From contig CM036756.1 in the NCBI GenBank assembly GCA_020796225.1, forward strand, positions 58,310,616 through 58,374,615: a stretch of 64,000 bases of DNA, given 5' to 3'. Source of the stretch: Arion vulgaris. Taxonomy: Eukaryota; Mollusca; Gastropoda; Stylommatophora; Arionidae. Shown here piece by piece: positions 1-10,955 of the stretch; position 1 is the stretch's first letter, and every line of letters begins with the position of its first letter. The translations under genes were made by a program, and so were the position numbers. Under the pieces are notes generated by a model that was not told the DNA's origin, did no database searches, and worked only from the letters and a program-made list of their open reading frames with translations.

Positions 1-686
1 TTAATGAGAGAAAAAAATCGCGGTGACAGTTTAACCTGTCTTGTGAAAGTTGTTGTTATCTGTACAAAATAGTGAAACAACTTTTGTAAACAACAGTAAC
101 ATGAAATATATATGCTCAAAATGTATAATTATGAGGAATTGTGGACGCTATAAATAATAGTTGAGTGTGGGTGTGCGAGTGTGAGCACGCATAAAACGAC
201 CGCCAGGAGAGATACATAACGATGCATTGAATCCGCTTAGTTTTCTTGACTTTTTTGCTTGCTCTCTTCCTCTCTCCCTCTCTTTCTCTCTCTACATATA
301 TCTCTCTTTTTCTGTTTAATCTGTTGCCTTATATTTCTTAAAACGCATGAAATTAATGTTGTTTTGCTTATTTTAATTGTTCCCTTGCATTGTTAACATT
401 GATTACCGTTTAATAACATTCTCTTTTCTTCTTTTTTTCTCCTTCTGTCTCTCCAATTATTTCTTGAATTCTCTCTCCGTATTTTGTTTGACAGTGACGC
501 AATATTTATTTTGTGTACAATAGTTGTCTATCAATATCAATATGATATTTATAGTTCTCAATCTATCATTCTTTCCTCCTCTCACTCGCTCTCTCGCTCC
601 AGCTTTCTCTTTGGATTATTCCTATTAGTATTTCTTATAGATTGTGTTGCAAAGATGGAATTGTTCTAATAATGTATATGTTCTCT
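1..686. other. No gene recognised
   Basis: AT-rich DNA with pyrimidine-rich runs (TCTC-type) near 262-310, 420-475 and 570-605. The small open frame at 484-669 is low complexity and has no recognisable domain. I see no repeat family here that recurs elsewhere in the window. Confidence 0.5.
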
Positions 687-857
687 CAGTGGCGGCTCGT
701 GATCCTTTGTGTTGGTGGGGCCAGACAGAAATTTTCTGAAAACTCATGGTTTTAGGTTAGGTTTTTTTTCCATTTATTAAATAATAAATGCACGTTACAC
801 ATTATTTTTGGTGGTGGGGCGAGAGGCCCCACTGGCCTTAATGACGAGCCGCAACTG
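687..857 (+). mobile_element. MITE M2 (hAT-like), copy 1
   Basis: A 171 bp element bounded by inverted termini: CAGTGGCGGCTCGT at the left and ACGAGCCGCAACTG at the right, 13 of 14 paired. It has no coding capacity. The flanks tgttctct and tgtctctc resemble an 8 bp TSD with a one-base slip. Terminus style and TSD length suggest a non-autonomous hAT element (inference). A second copy lies at 16067-16232 in the opposite orientation. Confidence 0.75.
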
Positions 858-909
858 TGTCTCTCCTATCTTTTTGTACTTATTTTAAAATATTATTTTA
901 GTAAAACTC

Positions 910-1169
910 CCGCCCGAGTGGTTACCGGGGCCCAAATTTGGGGTGTAAAGAATAGAACCACTGTTACCTGCCAACCATGTCTAAGATCAAGAGGCGACTA
1001 AGGTGGATTGCGTGAAATCGGATGCACATGTCCTAAACGTGTAGAAGTCTATGCGTTTAGGGCCTACCAAACCAATGTGCAACGTATACACATTCTTGGT
1101 AAAGATCAAACATATCACAAAGAGTGATTAAATTGGTCGTAAAGAACGAACGTAAAGAAGAAGAAGAAG
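910..1169 (+). mobile_element. SINE S5, copy 1, with 10 bp TSD
   Basis: Short interspersed element starting at GCCCGAGTGGTTACCGGGG and ending in a (GAA)n tail. The 10 bp sequence agtaaaactc flanks it exactly (900-909 and 1170-1179), which shows target-primed insertion. The body contains the GTCGTAAGAGGCGACT-type core also found in S6, here slightly decayed, so S5 and S6 look like related subfamilies. Other copies are at 24615, 32897, 49692 and 57488. Confidence 0.85.
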
Positions 1170-1339
1170 AGTAAAACTCGATTCAATATTTTACCGACTA
1201 TTTACGAGTTCAAGGTTTACAACGAAAACAGACAAGACAACTATGAGGATTAGACTAAAAGATCTTTATTTGAAAAGAATACACAAACGCTACTTTGTCC
1301 TCCTTGCAAGATTATTAACATTGCCTTACTTCGAGTTCT

Positions 1340-1672
1340 CACAGAACCATCATCACTGCACTTTGATGAATATCCGTTTATGTTTTGTTCCCTTCACATA
1401 TTAAGATCTCAGCGGCAGTACACGAGCTTTGAAGCACCGGCGAAGGTCTCTAATGTAAATTTAAGGATAGTAAAAATGTGCAGGCTTTTTATTGTATATT
1501 TTAGTGGTATTTAATGATAATTGTTTTGTCCAAGCGACGACTATAGACAGAGGTCTATAATAATTGCTGCTTTTTAATTTTACACTACCAAGAATTCTTT
1601 GACGAGATCAACTGAAGCCTACGTTTTATCGTCCGTGTCCGATAGGTCTGGGCATTTGATCTCATCAGCATT
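1340..1672 (-). mobile_element. SINE S2, copy 1 (degenerate)
   Basis: Shares with the other S2 copies the blocks AAGATCTCAGC, AGCACCGGCGA and TACGTTTTATCGTCCGT, in the same order. The tRNA-like head is missing at the right end and the tail is poorly preserved. It is the most diverged S2 copy in the window. Confidence 0.65.
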
Positions 1673-2014
1673 AACATTTTCACTAAGTAATTTTTTTTAA
1701 TCCCGGATGTATTTATTTTGTAATTGATACTCGCTTAGACAGTGTACTAGCTTTGAGAACTTATCAAAATTCACATGAGCCAGTAAATTGACTCAAATAA
1801 GCGAATGGGTTATTATATAGGATCGCTAAGAGAATAGTACGATCTGTCCATGTAGAAAACAAATCGAGTACCTTTGGAGAGAGAGAAAAACACATTAGCT
1901 CAAAGTCCAAGAGATTCTCTAAGCAAATGTAGAAGGCAATTTCTCAAATGCTTTAAATAAACATTGTTCTCATTAAGCAGTATTTGATAAACGATTAAGT
2001 ATTGGCTTAGTTTA
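1673..2014. other. No gene recognised
   Basis: AT-rich sequence with no coding signal and no match to families elsewhere in the window. Confidence 0.4.
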
Positions 2015-2265
2015 GCGACCGTGTGTACCGAGGCTCTCAAGGGAAGCAAAGAATAGAAACACTGCAACCTACAAGGTATGTAGTAAGAGAGACTGAGGTA
2101 GGGGCATAGGAAGCTCCTAGTAAATAAAAGCGTCGCACAAATAGGATGTGCTGGCCTACTCGTAGGTGCAAAACTGGCACAACGTACCATCGCTCTTAGG
2201 CTCGGACCACATACAAATCACAAAGAGTGGTTAATACGTGAGAAAAGGAATGTTCGAAGAAGAAA
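2015..2265 (+). mobile_element. SINE S6, copy 1
   Basis: S6 family: a GTGGTGCCGGG-type start, a CATGTCGTAAGAGGCGACT core (here decayed), the block TCGGATGTGCTGGCCTACT, the block ATCACAAAGAGTGGTTAA, then a GAA-rich tail. The open frame on the opposite strand here is only an antisense reading of the SINE. Confidence 0.75.
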
Positions 2266-2389
2266 ATAGTTAGGTTAGCTTTTTCAAACAAGAGTCATAA
2301 TTACTGAACTTCATAAATATCTGCAACCTGATGTGAATTATTCCTTCAATATAACTATCAGACTCACGTAAGTAACATAACAACCGTGT

Positions 2390-2518
2390 CCACATGAACG
2401 TACGTAACGTGTTCTCAAGAACATCTATGAGTATCTACATGAACGTCCATGGCGTGTTCTCAAGAACATAGATGAGTATACTCATGAACGTCTGTGACAT
2501 GTACTAATGAACTTCAGA
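2390..2518 (+). repeat. About 45 bp tandem repeat, 2.7 copies
   Basis: Units begin at ACATGAACGT and contain GTGTTCTCAAGAACAT, itself partly palindromic (TTCTCAAGAA). The third unit is diverged and incomplete. Confidence 0.7.
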
Positions 2519-2628
2519 AAATAGAGATTAGGAACCGATTAATTGTATAAAAAACAATTGAATTCTCAGAATAGAGTTAATTCTTATTTCTTATGTGTGT
2601 TGGCCTACACGCTCTGATATAACCAAAC

Positions 2629-2888
2629 CTTTCTTCTTGAAACGCTCCATATCGACCACTTGTTAACCAACCAGTCTGTGTGATTGATATGTCATCTGAG
2701 CCTAAGAGTGATTGCACGTTGTGCCAGTTATGCGCCTACAAGTAGGCTAGTACATCCGATTTCTGCGATACTTTTTATTTACTAGGTACTTTCCTAGGCC
2801 ACTACATCAGTCGCCTCTTAGACATTCCTTTAGGTCTCAGTAGTACTATTCTTTGTATACCTTGCGGGCCCCGGCACCACACGGGCGA
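2629..2888 (-). mobile_element. SINE S6, copy 2, with 12 bp TSD
   Basis: Reverse-orientation S6 with its (TTC)n tail at the left and GCCCGTGTGGTGCCGGGGCC head (read in reverse) at the right. The direct repeat gatataaccaaa at 2616-2627 and 2889-2900 fixes both insertion ends. Confidence 0.85.
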
Positions 2889-3112
2889 GATATAACCAAA
2901 ACAAGGTTCGTCTTAGGTTGATAGAGCGTGCCTCGGCTTAAAGAGGCATTTATCATCTACATAACAAACGAACAAAAACAAATCTGGAACCGAGATTTTA
3001 GGACTACATCCAGATCAACATGAAGTCTTCTCGGACTAAACTGCAGAACAGAACTCAAAAACAATACACAACAAACAGCTTACACTTAAGACAAACTTAA
3101 CAAACTTCAATC

Positions 3113-3362
3113 ACCCGTGTGTTGTCGGGACCAGCGGGGAGCAAAAATAGTAACACTGCATCCTACAAAGCATGTCATAGAGGCGACTGTGTAGTGTCCT
3201 AGGAAAGCTACCTTAGTAAATAAAAAGCATCGCAGAAATCGGATGTGCTGGCCTACTTGTAGGCGCATGACTGGCAACCGTACAAACGCTCTTAGGCTCA
3301 GATTATATAGAAGTCACAAAGAGTGGTTAACAACTTGTCCATATGGTGCATTTGAAGAAAAG
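3113..3362 (+). mobile_element. SINE S6, copy 3
   Basis: Same block order as the other S6 copies, ending in a short GAAGAAAA tail. Several small indels in the middle indicate age. Confidence 0.7.
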
Positions 3363-4041
3363 AACAACAAAACTTAAGAGCAGTCCCAGGCCACATGGTT
3401 ATACAAAGAAAAAAAAAGTCAATATTCCCTGACATAATCAATAAAAGACACATGCCTTAGGTTGAAACCGCGTGCCGCAGCAAATGAGTCTTAATCTCTA
3501 GTAGACCAGGACAAAAGCTATGTTTCTAAAATAAACACCCTTTAGTGTGGTTCCTGGTAAAAAGGTGTTCATTACAAAGACACGTAGTGTAGCGTTTGGT
3601 CCACAAAGAGTTAATAAACAAACAAAACAGAAACCGGCAAAGCTTCTAACGATGAAAGCAAAAGCAGAAAAATACGGAAGATTAAACCAAGCCATGAACT
3701 GTAAATACGGATCATATAGCCAATGAAATATGAAAGACGTATAAAACTCGATAGAATTACGTCAGAAAAGATTTAAAAAGTAGAGAACACATTACTAAAT
3801 ACTTGAGAAAAATGTGGATATGTTCAGGACAGGAAGACGATGAACTCATTATGAGAAAGAATGGCATGTTAACAGTGCGAGCTAATGGGACGCATTGTTT
3901 AATCTTTTGTTTCATTTCTGAGCAAAGAAATGTCGAGTCATACACATTGTGTTCTGTGATTTCTCAAGATGAAAGTGAATGTTCGATTGTAGAAACCACA
4001 ATGACACAAACTAAATCTGTGATGATGATGGTTTGGTTTTT
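3363..4041. other. No gene recognised
   Basis: AT-rich sequence. The short open frames at 3498-3695, 3757-3945 and 3803-4105 are chance frames, and the last runs into the SINE that follows. No family shared with the rest of the window. Confidence 0.4.
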
Positions 4042-4230
4042 ATTTTTGTCGATCCAGAAGCACTTGAGCTTTCAGCTATTCGACTCGGTGCCATGGACAT
4101 CATAACCCTTCGGTTCGGTGCCACGAACACCGTTAAACATGGGAAAGATGTGTCTATTCTGCCAGCCCGCGGATTAAACCCGCACACACAGAGGGCTTGT
4201 CACTCGCAGACACGCTGGGCAGACGGGCGG
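4042..4230 (-). mobile_element. SINE S1, copy 1
   Basis: tRNA-derived SINE. Read on the minus strand it starts with a GCCCGCCTGCCCAGCGTGT-type head and a B box of the GGTTYAATYCC kind. After that come two to three tandem copies of a unit of about 28 bp containing GGCACCGARCCGAAGGGTTA, then AGCTCAAGTGCTTCTGGATC and an A-rich tail. The open frame read through it (4033-4233) is not a gene. Confidence 0.8.
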
Positions 4231-4367
4231 TGAAGATGATTATTTAAAGAAGGAAGCAAATCGTGGTGACTTGTAAATAATAAACAGTCTCAATGAAAGT
4301 GAAAATCGAGATATATTCATTAACAAAACACGTAATCACAAAGTAAATATATTTTGTGGATATATTC

Positions 4368-4600
4368 ATTACAGACCTCGTCATCAACCACAGTAAACGA
4401 GTTGGTGATTTTCTAGGCACCACTTATAGGTTCAGTAGTTTGCTATTGCTTTCTGAAGGGTGAGGTATATTTTTACCGTTTGTAAAAATCCAAGCGAACA
4501 AATTCGCTTCCAACAGCCTCCCGTGGAGTTTGAAACAGATACTCTTGAGTTGGGTTTTGAATCGAGGTCACTACCGCTAAGTGACAGACACCGACAAATT
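4368..4600 (-). mobile_element. SINE S3, copy 1
   Basis: S3 blocks CATCAACCACAGTAAACGAG, TTTTCTAGGCACCACTTAT and CGTGGAGTTTGAA in order. The right end, read in reverse, is a tRNA-like head with A box TAGC..AGCGG and B box GGTTCAAACTCC in better copies. This copy has a damaged head. Confidence 0.75.
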
Positions 4601-4659
4601 ACCACTATAAGACTATTATATATATAAATATATATTAGTATACAGACATATATAAATAC

Positions 4660-4928
4660 TATTACTGTTATACGAAGGAGGAGATAGAGATATGTTGGGC
4701 ATACCTTGAGAAGAAGTGATCAAAGAATATCAAAACATACAGTGAAATGGGAAGCATAGGGTTAAAGAAAGAGAGGAAACCCTTGGTAAACCGTTAGACG
4801 AACTTTGCTGAGAGAGGCAAAACATATCGGACTCAATTCAATGAAATAGGTTGAGCTTGTTGCCCAGGACAGAGCGGTATGAAGAAATTAATTGCAAGCC
4901 ATATTTAACGTATAACGGTGCGAGAGGA
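4660..4928 (+). mobile_element. LINE LB 3' end, copy 1
   Basis: Matches the 3' end of the long LB copy at 26405-28240: blocks ATATGTTGGGCATACCTTGA, CTTTGCTGAGAGAGGCA, TGCCCAGGACAGAGCGGTAT and AACGTATAACGGT. The element ends exactly where a (TA)n run begins. It is truncated at the 5' end, as is usual for LINEs, and the reading frame is broken. Confidence 0.8.
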
Positions 4929-4950
4929 ATATATATATATATATATATAT
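4929..4950. repeat. (TA)n microsatellite at LINE end
   Basis: Eleven TA steps directly following the LINE LB terminus, then GAGAGA. Confidence 0.9.
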
Positions 4951-5194
4951 TTAGAGAGAGAGAGCAGAAAAAAAAAGAGAGCACAGAGCAGAAATTACAA
5001 AGAGAGAGCAAATCAGCAATGAGAAACAACTTGATAAGTAATGGAAAACGTTTAGGAAACAAAACAAACCCATGTCATTATCTAATAAGCAAAGTCAACA
5101 TTTAATATGAACCTGCATGCAAGGTACAGCTATGAGTTAGTGACACTGAGACAAACACACTGGAAGGCAGAATGTTGAAATGAAAAGGTTAGAC

Positions 5195-5636
5195 CAATGT
5201 TTCCCAAAGTGGGCGGTACGCCGCTCCCAGTGGGTGCTGAAGCCTTCTAATGGGGCGATAGTGGGTTCAGAAGAACTTGGAGGTGTTCAGATGATTAGAG
5301 GTCGGTAAGCTCCTTAAAGGAGAAATTTATAATAAATATTTCAAAATGAATTATTTTCCTGATTTTGCGATTGAATAATCATTTAAAATTTGAATTTTGA
5401 ATTAAAATTTAATTTATGCCCGTCTTACAAGATCCATTTTCTATTTCATGCATATAATCATTTGAAAATTGATCATGAATTACAGAAATATATATCAATT
5501 TTCTGTGTCAAAGAGAAAATAGAGCATGTATATATGTGGTTGGGGGCGTTGGGAAACTGTTATAATGTGCAGGGGGCATTACAAAGTTAATGTTGTGCAA
5601 AGTGAGCGGTGGGTCGAAAAAGTTTGGGAATTTATG
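5195..5636 (+). mobile_element. MITE M1 (hAT-like), copy 1, 8 bp TSD
   Basis: A 442 bp element starting CAATGTTTCCCAAAGTGGGC and ending AAAGTTTGGGAATTTATG, so the termini pair imperfectly as inverted repeats (TTCCCAAA with TTTGGGAA). The flanks ggttagac (5187-5194) and gattagac (5637-5644) match at 7 of 8 bases. The 8 bp TSD and CA..TG terminus style fit the hAT superfamily. No transposase is encoded. Copies at 55163 and 60998 confirm the ends. Confidence 0.88.
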
Positions 5637-6065
5637 GATTAGACCAAGTGCGTGGAACATTTGGTTAAAATTTGCCTCTACAACGATTTCTTGTTTGGAT
5701 TATTGTTTTCAGTTTATCACGCGAGACTCCGATTCCTCTAGAAACCCTTTCCACGATTTTTCACCTGGTATGTGTTTGTCTCCCCATCATCTCTTCCCCT
5801 ATTGGTTCCAGTCAAGTGCACACTCGGTTATATTCCATCGTTGTTTTTCAAGAGTGTATCAAATCCATCGGCACATTTTCTCCTTAACTAGTTTACTTAC
5901 TTATTTCTGTCCGCTTATCGTGGAACATGGAACCTTAATAATTCATCACTTTACCTGGGCTTTGATCGATGTCTTTATGTCTGTTTCAGATAGTCCTACA
6001 TCCTTCAGTCCCCAAAGAATCCCCAAGGAGTATCATGGTTAATTTCCACATATGTCGATCTTCTT
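5637..6065. other. Unrecognised; 150-residue open frame, probably chance
   Basis: A frame at 5590-6042 runs through this stretch but begins inside the MITE. It is rich in Ser, Phe and His, shows no domain I recognise and is not repeated in the window. I see no splice or start context. A decayed LINE on the minus strand is possible but not supported. Confidence 0.35.
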
Positions 6066-6384
6066 TCTTTTGTCGTCACACTGCTACCGGGTTGTTGCCC
6101 AGTGTCGTGGTTTTCTGTTTTTGTCTTCTGTTCTGGTGGCTTGTGTGATTGTTATCTTTGCTACGCCATCTAACCATCTTTTCCGTGGTCTTCCTCTTGC
6201 CTTCTTTCCCGATGTTCTGTTGTAGAAGACTCTGTATACTGGGGAGTTTGGATGCATTCTTATTAGGTGGCCAAACCACTTCATTCTTTGTTTATCTATG
6301 TAATTCAAGCACGGTTTTGTGCCAACTTTCTTTCTTATGCTGATGTTGGTGATATGTCGATGAAATCTGTGAAAAGGGTTGTGC
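6066..6384 (-). mobile_element. LINE LA 3' end, copy 1
   Basis: The minus strand encodes the C-terminal part of a LINE reverse transcriptase with RMKWFGHLIRMHPNS and KKARGRPRKRW, then a 3' UTR holding ACACTGGGCAACAACCCGGT and ending ACGACAAAAGAAGAA, a (GAA)n-type tail. The W-x-GH-x-x-R plus RGRPR signature is typical of RTE/CR1/Jockey-like LINE C termini. The same stretch occurs at 28688-29232. Confidence 0.85.
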
Positions 6385-6917
6385 CTTGCTATGATACAGA
6401 GATGCGACCGCATCAGGCGGCACAGTAAAGGGACGGCATAAGTAGCGAAATCAAAGTACAATTTGAACCATTCAATAATTAAAAATCTTTACGCAATGCT
6501 TTTCTATATAGGTATTTGTTATTCCTATACTGATGTATACGATATATGATTTATCGCACGCCTCTGTCTAAGCGCTTTCGGTACCATTTGATTTCGGTAC
6601 CAGCGCTCGCCAAAAGACTTGATCTCACAGCGTAACTCTATTAATTTTGTTCGTAATATTTGATAGTTAGTTAGTTTGTTTCTTTCGTGCCAAAGGCGGC
6701 ACATAGGGCAGAGGTTTTAGATCTCCATGTGATGCGGTATTTGATAGTTGATATCATTATTTTTAAGTACTTTATATTTCCAACATAAAAATAATATTCG
6801 TACATTTTGTGCAGTTTTATTTTTTTAAATGCCAAGCAAAGGTTATTTTAAAGAAAAAACATTTCAGGGTCGGCATTTCGAAGACTTGCATCACACTGAG
6901 AAAATATACCGCACCGT
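6385..6917. mobile_element. MITE-like M3, copy 1 (long form)
   Basis: The two ends (near 6385-6465 and 6830-6917) match the two halves of a 159 bp element at 35007-35165, including GGCATAA.CAGCGAAATCAAA and GGCGGCATTTCGAA-type blocks. Here about 365 bp of extra sequence separates the halves, with a short palindrome built on GGTACC near 6571-6606. It is either a longer parent or a copy with an insertion. Confidence 0.5.
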
Positions 6918-6984
6918 CCTGTCTGTGAAATTACTAACACCAATGAAGAAAACAGTCATGGGGAACGTATAAATAAATTTCTTT

Positions 6985-7540
6985 TTTGCTGACGATCAGG
7001 CAATTATTTCAACAGAACAGCTATAACAACAGATTAACAGACTTCAGTTAAGATGCGATGACTACAAAATTAAAATCAACATATGCGAAACTGAAGTAAT
7101 TACTCTCACTAGAGAGAAAATCATTACTAATATCTCCATCGGTAAGCATCATTTATAACAAGTTGATAAAAATGTTACATATCCGGGTAGCGTTTTTTGT
7201 CAGCAAATGGGATAATAACAAACAAAATCTATCATAGATGTAATAAAGCAAACTAAATGATACGATAAATGACACCAAATTTTGAAATGCAAACATGTCA
7301 CTACAGACACTAAACGATCATTGTATTGATCTTTTTATCTACATTATGATGTAACTACCAAACCTGACTGTTGGTATAAAACGACAGAAAAAAACTAGTC
7401 AGGACAGATATGAAGTAATTACATAGAGTGCTGGGAGTATAAGGATATGATCGGTTTAGAAATGAAATCATGAAAAAGTGCATACAATACCAGTACTGAA
7501 CTTCATCAAGAAACAACAAATTAATGTTTAAAAGGTTTAA
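6985..7540 (+). mobile_element. LINE LF fragment, copy 1
   Basis: Reads FADDQAIIST near 6986, which is the catalytic A/Y-x-DD box of reverse transcriptase (motif C), followed by residues typical of the region after it. Several stops and frameshifts follow. The part from about 7050 matches LINE LF at 59695, including ACCAATATCTCCAT-like sequence. Confidence 0.75.
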
Positions 7541-7547
7541 GATTTTA

Positions 7548-7740
7548 AAGCTGAAGGATTGACTTCATTACGCCGGATTTTACCCCATATGATTCGGTCC
7601 CTCTCCGCAGAAATGACACGCCACCTGCTGAGGTCATTGCACAAAGCACGAACTCCGTAGCTCCGACAATAATTCTAGGTTCTCTAAAAAAATGCTCTGA
7701 ACAAAGGCGCGTTCGTTCGAACAGCTAAGAGACCCAAATT
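7548..7740 (-). mobile_element. SINE S8, copy 1
   Basis: Shared S8 blocks: AAAGCTGAAGGATTGACTTC, TTCGGTCC, CACGCCACCTGC and CCGTAGCTC. The head at the right side is damaged. Better heads at 41180 and 56137 show a B box GGATTCGAATCC. Confidence 0.65.
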
Positions 7741-7824
7741 GTTTTCGCGACTTAGAAGATTCCAGAAGAAGTCGTTCAACCAGATTCTAATAGAAACTTA
7801 ATAATAATAACTGTCATCAAGTAA

Positions 7825-8035
7825 AGTAGTAAAGCCCTTTCAACCTCATGTATAAGTCAATCAGTGTTAGTTCTGTATTTCATGACCGTCGGCACTGGAT
7901 ATGTGCAGCATCACGCCGCTTACTAGGCTTTCTGTACCAGTTGATGGTGACTGTAGCCGTCGTGTCGGAATTCACCATCGGAGCTGAACCAGACACAGCG
8001 AAGGTTCCTAACAACTACGACATCACTGTCATAGC
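7825..8035 (-). mobile_element. SINE S4, copy 1 (degenerate)
   Basis: S4 blocks GTGTTAG, TTTCATGACCGTCGGCAC, GTGCAGCATCACGCCG and CCTAACAACTAC are recognisable. The single-base gaps grow denser toward the tandem array that follows. Confidence 0.65.
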
Positions 8036-8039
8036 AATG

Positions 8040-8530
8040 ATGAATCGAACAGACGTGTGTGTCATCTTAATCGTGCGGAGGTATACATAGAAGTGATGAT
8101 ATCCGATACAACGGTTTCATGATCGTGCGGAGTATGCATGCAAGTGTGATTCGACAGACGTGTTTGCACTCTTTGCGTGAGTGATAGCATAGCAGTGAGA
8201 TATCGAAACAGACGGTGTCATTGATGCGTGCAGTATAGCAAGCAAGTGATGATATCCGAAACAGACGTGTGTTGTTGCATCTTTAATGCGTCGGTGATAG
8301 CATGCAGTGTGATATCAAAACAGACGTGTGGCATCTTTGATGCGTGCAGGTGATGCATGCAGATGATGATCCGAAAAGAGTGTGTTGCAATCTTAATGGT
8401 GCAGTATAGCATGAATATGATATCGAAACAGACGTGTGTTGTTGCACATCTTTAATGCGTGCGGAAGTATAGCATAGCAAGTGATGATATCGAAACAGAC
8501 TGTGTTGTGCACATCTTTAATGCGTGGAGA
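8040..8530 (+). repeat. Noisy tandem array, unit about 60 bp
   Basis: Seven or eight units each carry GATATC, GAAACAGACGTGTG and CATCTTTAATGCGTGC with GTATAGCATAGCAAGTGATG between them. Units differ mainly by single-base deletions and insertions, unlike the substitution pattern of nearby old repeats. That pattern suggests unresolved long-read error as much as real divergence. Confidence 0.7.
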
Positions 8531-8559
8531 TGATTGTAAGTTTAATGTTCAACACATTT

Positions 8560-9345
8560 CCGTAAGTTGGACGTACTGATCAAAGTTGATCAATGATTCA
8601 CTAGCGTGTTAGTGTCTATTTTTTCTCTCAGCTCGCTTTCTCTGCGCCTCAACAAAACGACGATTCTCAGCTATGCGAATTTCTCTTGTGTTGTTACAGC
8701 GCCACGTTTGATCATCTTGCTCAAATGATTCACAGCACGTTGTGTCCATATCGAAGCATTTTATAGACACTTTACGAGTGTCTTTAAAGTATTTTTTTTC
8801 TTTTCACTAAACGATCGTGTGCCACAATTAAACTCGCCATACATTAACTGTTTTTGGGATGTGTTTATCAAGCATCCAAGCATCCTGACCAGCCCATCTC
8901 ACTTAAGCCATCTGCAGCAGGTATTGACGCTTGGAATCATAGCTCTTATGAGGGCTTTGGTGTCTGGAATTTTGTAATACCATTTTATTTTGAGTAGTCA
9001 GTAGAGACAATTTGTATGGAAGTTGTGTACTTTTCTTGCGTGTCTGCTATAAACTATCCATGTCTCGATGACTAAAACAGCGTGGTTAGCACTATGGCCT
9101 GGTAAACTTTCAGTTTTGTGGTTACACTTATTCACATTCGCTCCCACACAGTTACATGTAGCCTTCCTTATACAGCACTAGCTTTGGGTATCCTATAGTG
9201 ACCACAGAGTCTACGTTTGCCGATCTGAACAAGATGCTGCCAAGATAGGCAAAGTTGTCCACTGGAAGAAGACTCTGGTGTTTAATATTGATAACTGGAT
9301 CAGGTACTCTCTCAGTGGGCGGCTGAAACATGACCTTAAAACTTA
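8560..9345 (-). mobile_element. LINE LH, C-terminal half, copy 1
   Basis: Minus-strand reading gives PVINIKHQSLLPVDNFAYLG and SRSAN-like residues, then a decayed SRHARKV-type stretch, then IREIRIAENRRFVEAQRKRA. This order is known from LINEs whose polymerase ends in a C2H2-like zinc finger. Several frames are needed, so the copy is dead. The N-terminal polymerase core is absent (5' truncation). Confidence 0.75.
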
Positions 9346-9394
9346 GAAACAGTATATTTGTACAAGGCAAAGAGTTGGACACACAAAAGATAAA

Positions 9395-9575
9395 CATCAG
9401 AAATAACAGAGCAGTGAAACACAGCATGTATAAAGCGTACACAAAAGTCCGTTCTAAAAATATTTTCTTAATCGGACTCAGTGAGGCAAAACAGGATTAC
9501 AGAGAGAGAAAGCAAAAGATAGAGGGAAATAGAGAGAGTCAGAGAGAGATTGTTACGCAATCAGTTTTTTTCTTG
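9395..9575 (+). mobile_element. LINE LF 3' fragment, copy 2
   Basis: Matches LF near 60290-60420: a reading of YKAYTKVRSKN then QDYRERKQKIEG, parallel to YEVHTKDRSRN and KDWRKEKEE at the other copy. Only the extreme C terminus is left. Confidence 0.6.
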
Positions 9576-9875
9576 GTGCTGTTTCCTTTTTTATTAACAG
9601 CACAACCAAGTTTTTAAAGTGCATGACATTTTTAGTTTCTTAAATACTGATGACAATTTTTTATCGACATTTCCTTTTGTCAGTGCATATAATCTTTGTT
9701 ATTTTATTATTCTGAGAAAAAAAGTTTTAGATTTTCAAATTATTTTTAAAAGATAATATGAACTGTTTGAATACCATGCCATTTTGTTAAGGATGACTGT
9801 GTCATCTTAGTTTTGGAACAACAGTGTTTTGTTGTCATTTTTGTCACGTTTCACATTTCTCATAGTAATTTTTAC
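9576..9875. other. No gene recognised
   Basis: T-rich AT sequence. No coding signal or shared family seen. Confidence 0.4.
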
Positions 9876-10000
9876 ATCATCATCAAATAGCTTGTCGTGA
9901 GCAGAACTTTGCCACCTTAACAGTCCTTCAGGAATTTCTTTCATGGATCAGATGTCCCGCCTCTGCAGCAGTCATGCTCAAATCATCAGTTACATCCCCA
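9876..10000 (-). mobile_element. LINE LD 3' end, copy 1
   Basis: Reverse of the LD terminus: CATCATCAAATAGC, then GCAGAACTTTGCCACC and CTAACAGTCC-like sequence. It is equivalent to positions 48600-48690 of the best LD copy. About 125 bp is retained. Confidence 0.7.
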
Positions 10001-10093
10001 TGACCCCTATATTTCTCGTGTATATTTACATATATTTCAGATTTGCTCATCATCATAAAGTTCTCTGAAGTACTTTATATTTTGATGAATTGA

Positions 10094-10545
10094 TTGATTA
10101 TACTGAGAGTGCTAATATACAGTAGTGATTGCTGGAAAATGACCCAACACATAATACACAAGTTGGAGACATTTCAGAATAAATGTTTAAGAAAAATACA
10201 GCAAATTGTCTGTCCAAATACCATAAAAAATGAGGAGCTTTTGAAACAACCAGACTGGACATCTTTGAAGACCATCATTAAAAGACGAAGATGGAGGTGG
10301 TTTGAACATGTATGTCGTATGCCAGTGGGGGCATTGGCTAGGACAGCTCTCAGATGGACAGCGGATGGGAAGAGAAGGCATGGATGTCCAAAGGAAACAT
10401 GGAGAACAACTTGGAGATAGGTAGTTGAAGGAGTGTGGTCTCACGAGGAGACTGGTTGATAGAAAGGCAGCAGAACGGCTACAGTGGAAGTGTCTTGTGG
10501 AAGCATTATGTGTCATTCGGGACAGATGAAGATATAGATATAGAA
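10094..10545 (+). mobile_element. LINE fragment (LI-like), C-terminal
   Basis: A 108-codon open frame reads IHKLETFQNKCLRKI, then IKRRRWRWFEHVCRMP, then GCPKETWRTTW, followed in another frame by residues like AERLQWKCLVEALC. This is the standard end of LINE polymerases (thumb-connection region, W-x-x-HV-x-R, GRPKETWR). The glycine normally before H is changed to E. It ends at the junction with SINE S2. Confidence 0.8.
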
Positions 10546-10549
10546 CTGA

Positions 10550-10955
10550 TTGATTGATTGATTTAAATGACAATTATCATTGATCTTCAGTGAGTAATCA
10601 TGAGTGCTTCGATATCTTTCTTACACATAAAGATCTCAGTGACAATGCAGGTCCTCCGTAGCACGGCGAGAGTCCTTTAAATATGATCATGAATTTTGCA
10701 CGTGCAGCAACATTTAGCCTGCTCTCTCGATTTTGAACAGTTAAGGGTTCTTTCCTTTTTTTTCAGAGTTCTTTCAATGATTCAACGTGAACACGATGCC
10801 TACTTTTTATTCGTCCCTATCCGATAGGACTAGGAACTCGATCTCACACTAAAATCAGAGATTTCTGGAAATATACCGAGATGGCTTCACGAGAGAGCGA
10901 ACCGATTACGATTGGAACGAGAGGGGAGAACCTAACCTTTACGCTACAGAGTCCC
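10550..10955 (-). mobile_element. SINE S2, copy 2
   Basis: Tail (TGAT)n at the left and head at the right, so it reads on the minus strand. Blocks ACACGATGCC-TACTTTTTATTCGTCC, CCGATAGGACTAGGAACTCG and GAGAGCGAACC are present. It lies against the end of the LI-like LINE, whose 3' side it may have landed in. Confidence 0.75.

Noticed and set aside
5590..6042. 150-codon open frame as a possible gene
   Set aside because: Starts within MITE M1, has no domain, no splice or promoter context, and is low in complexity.
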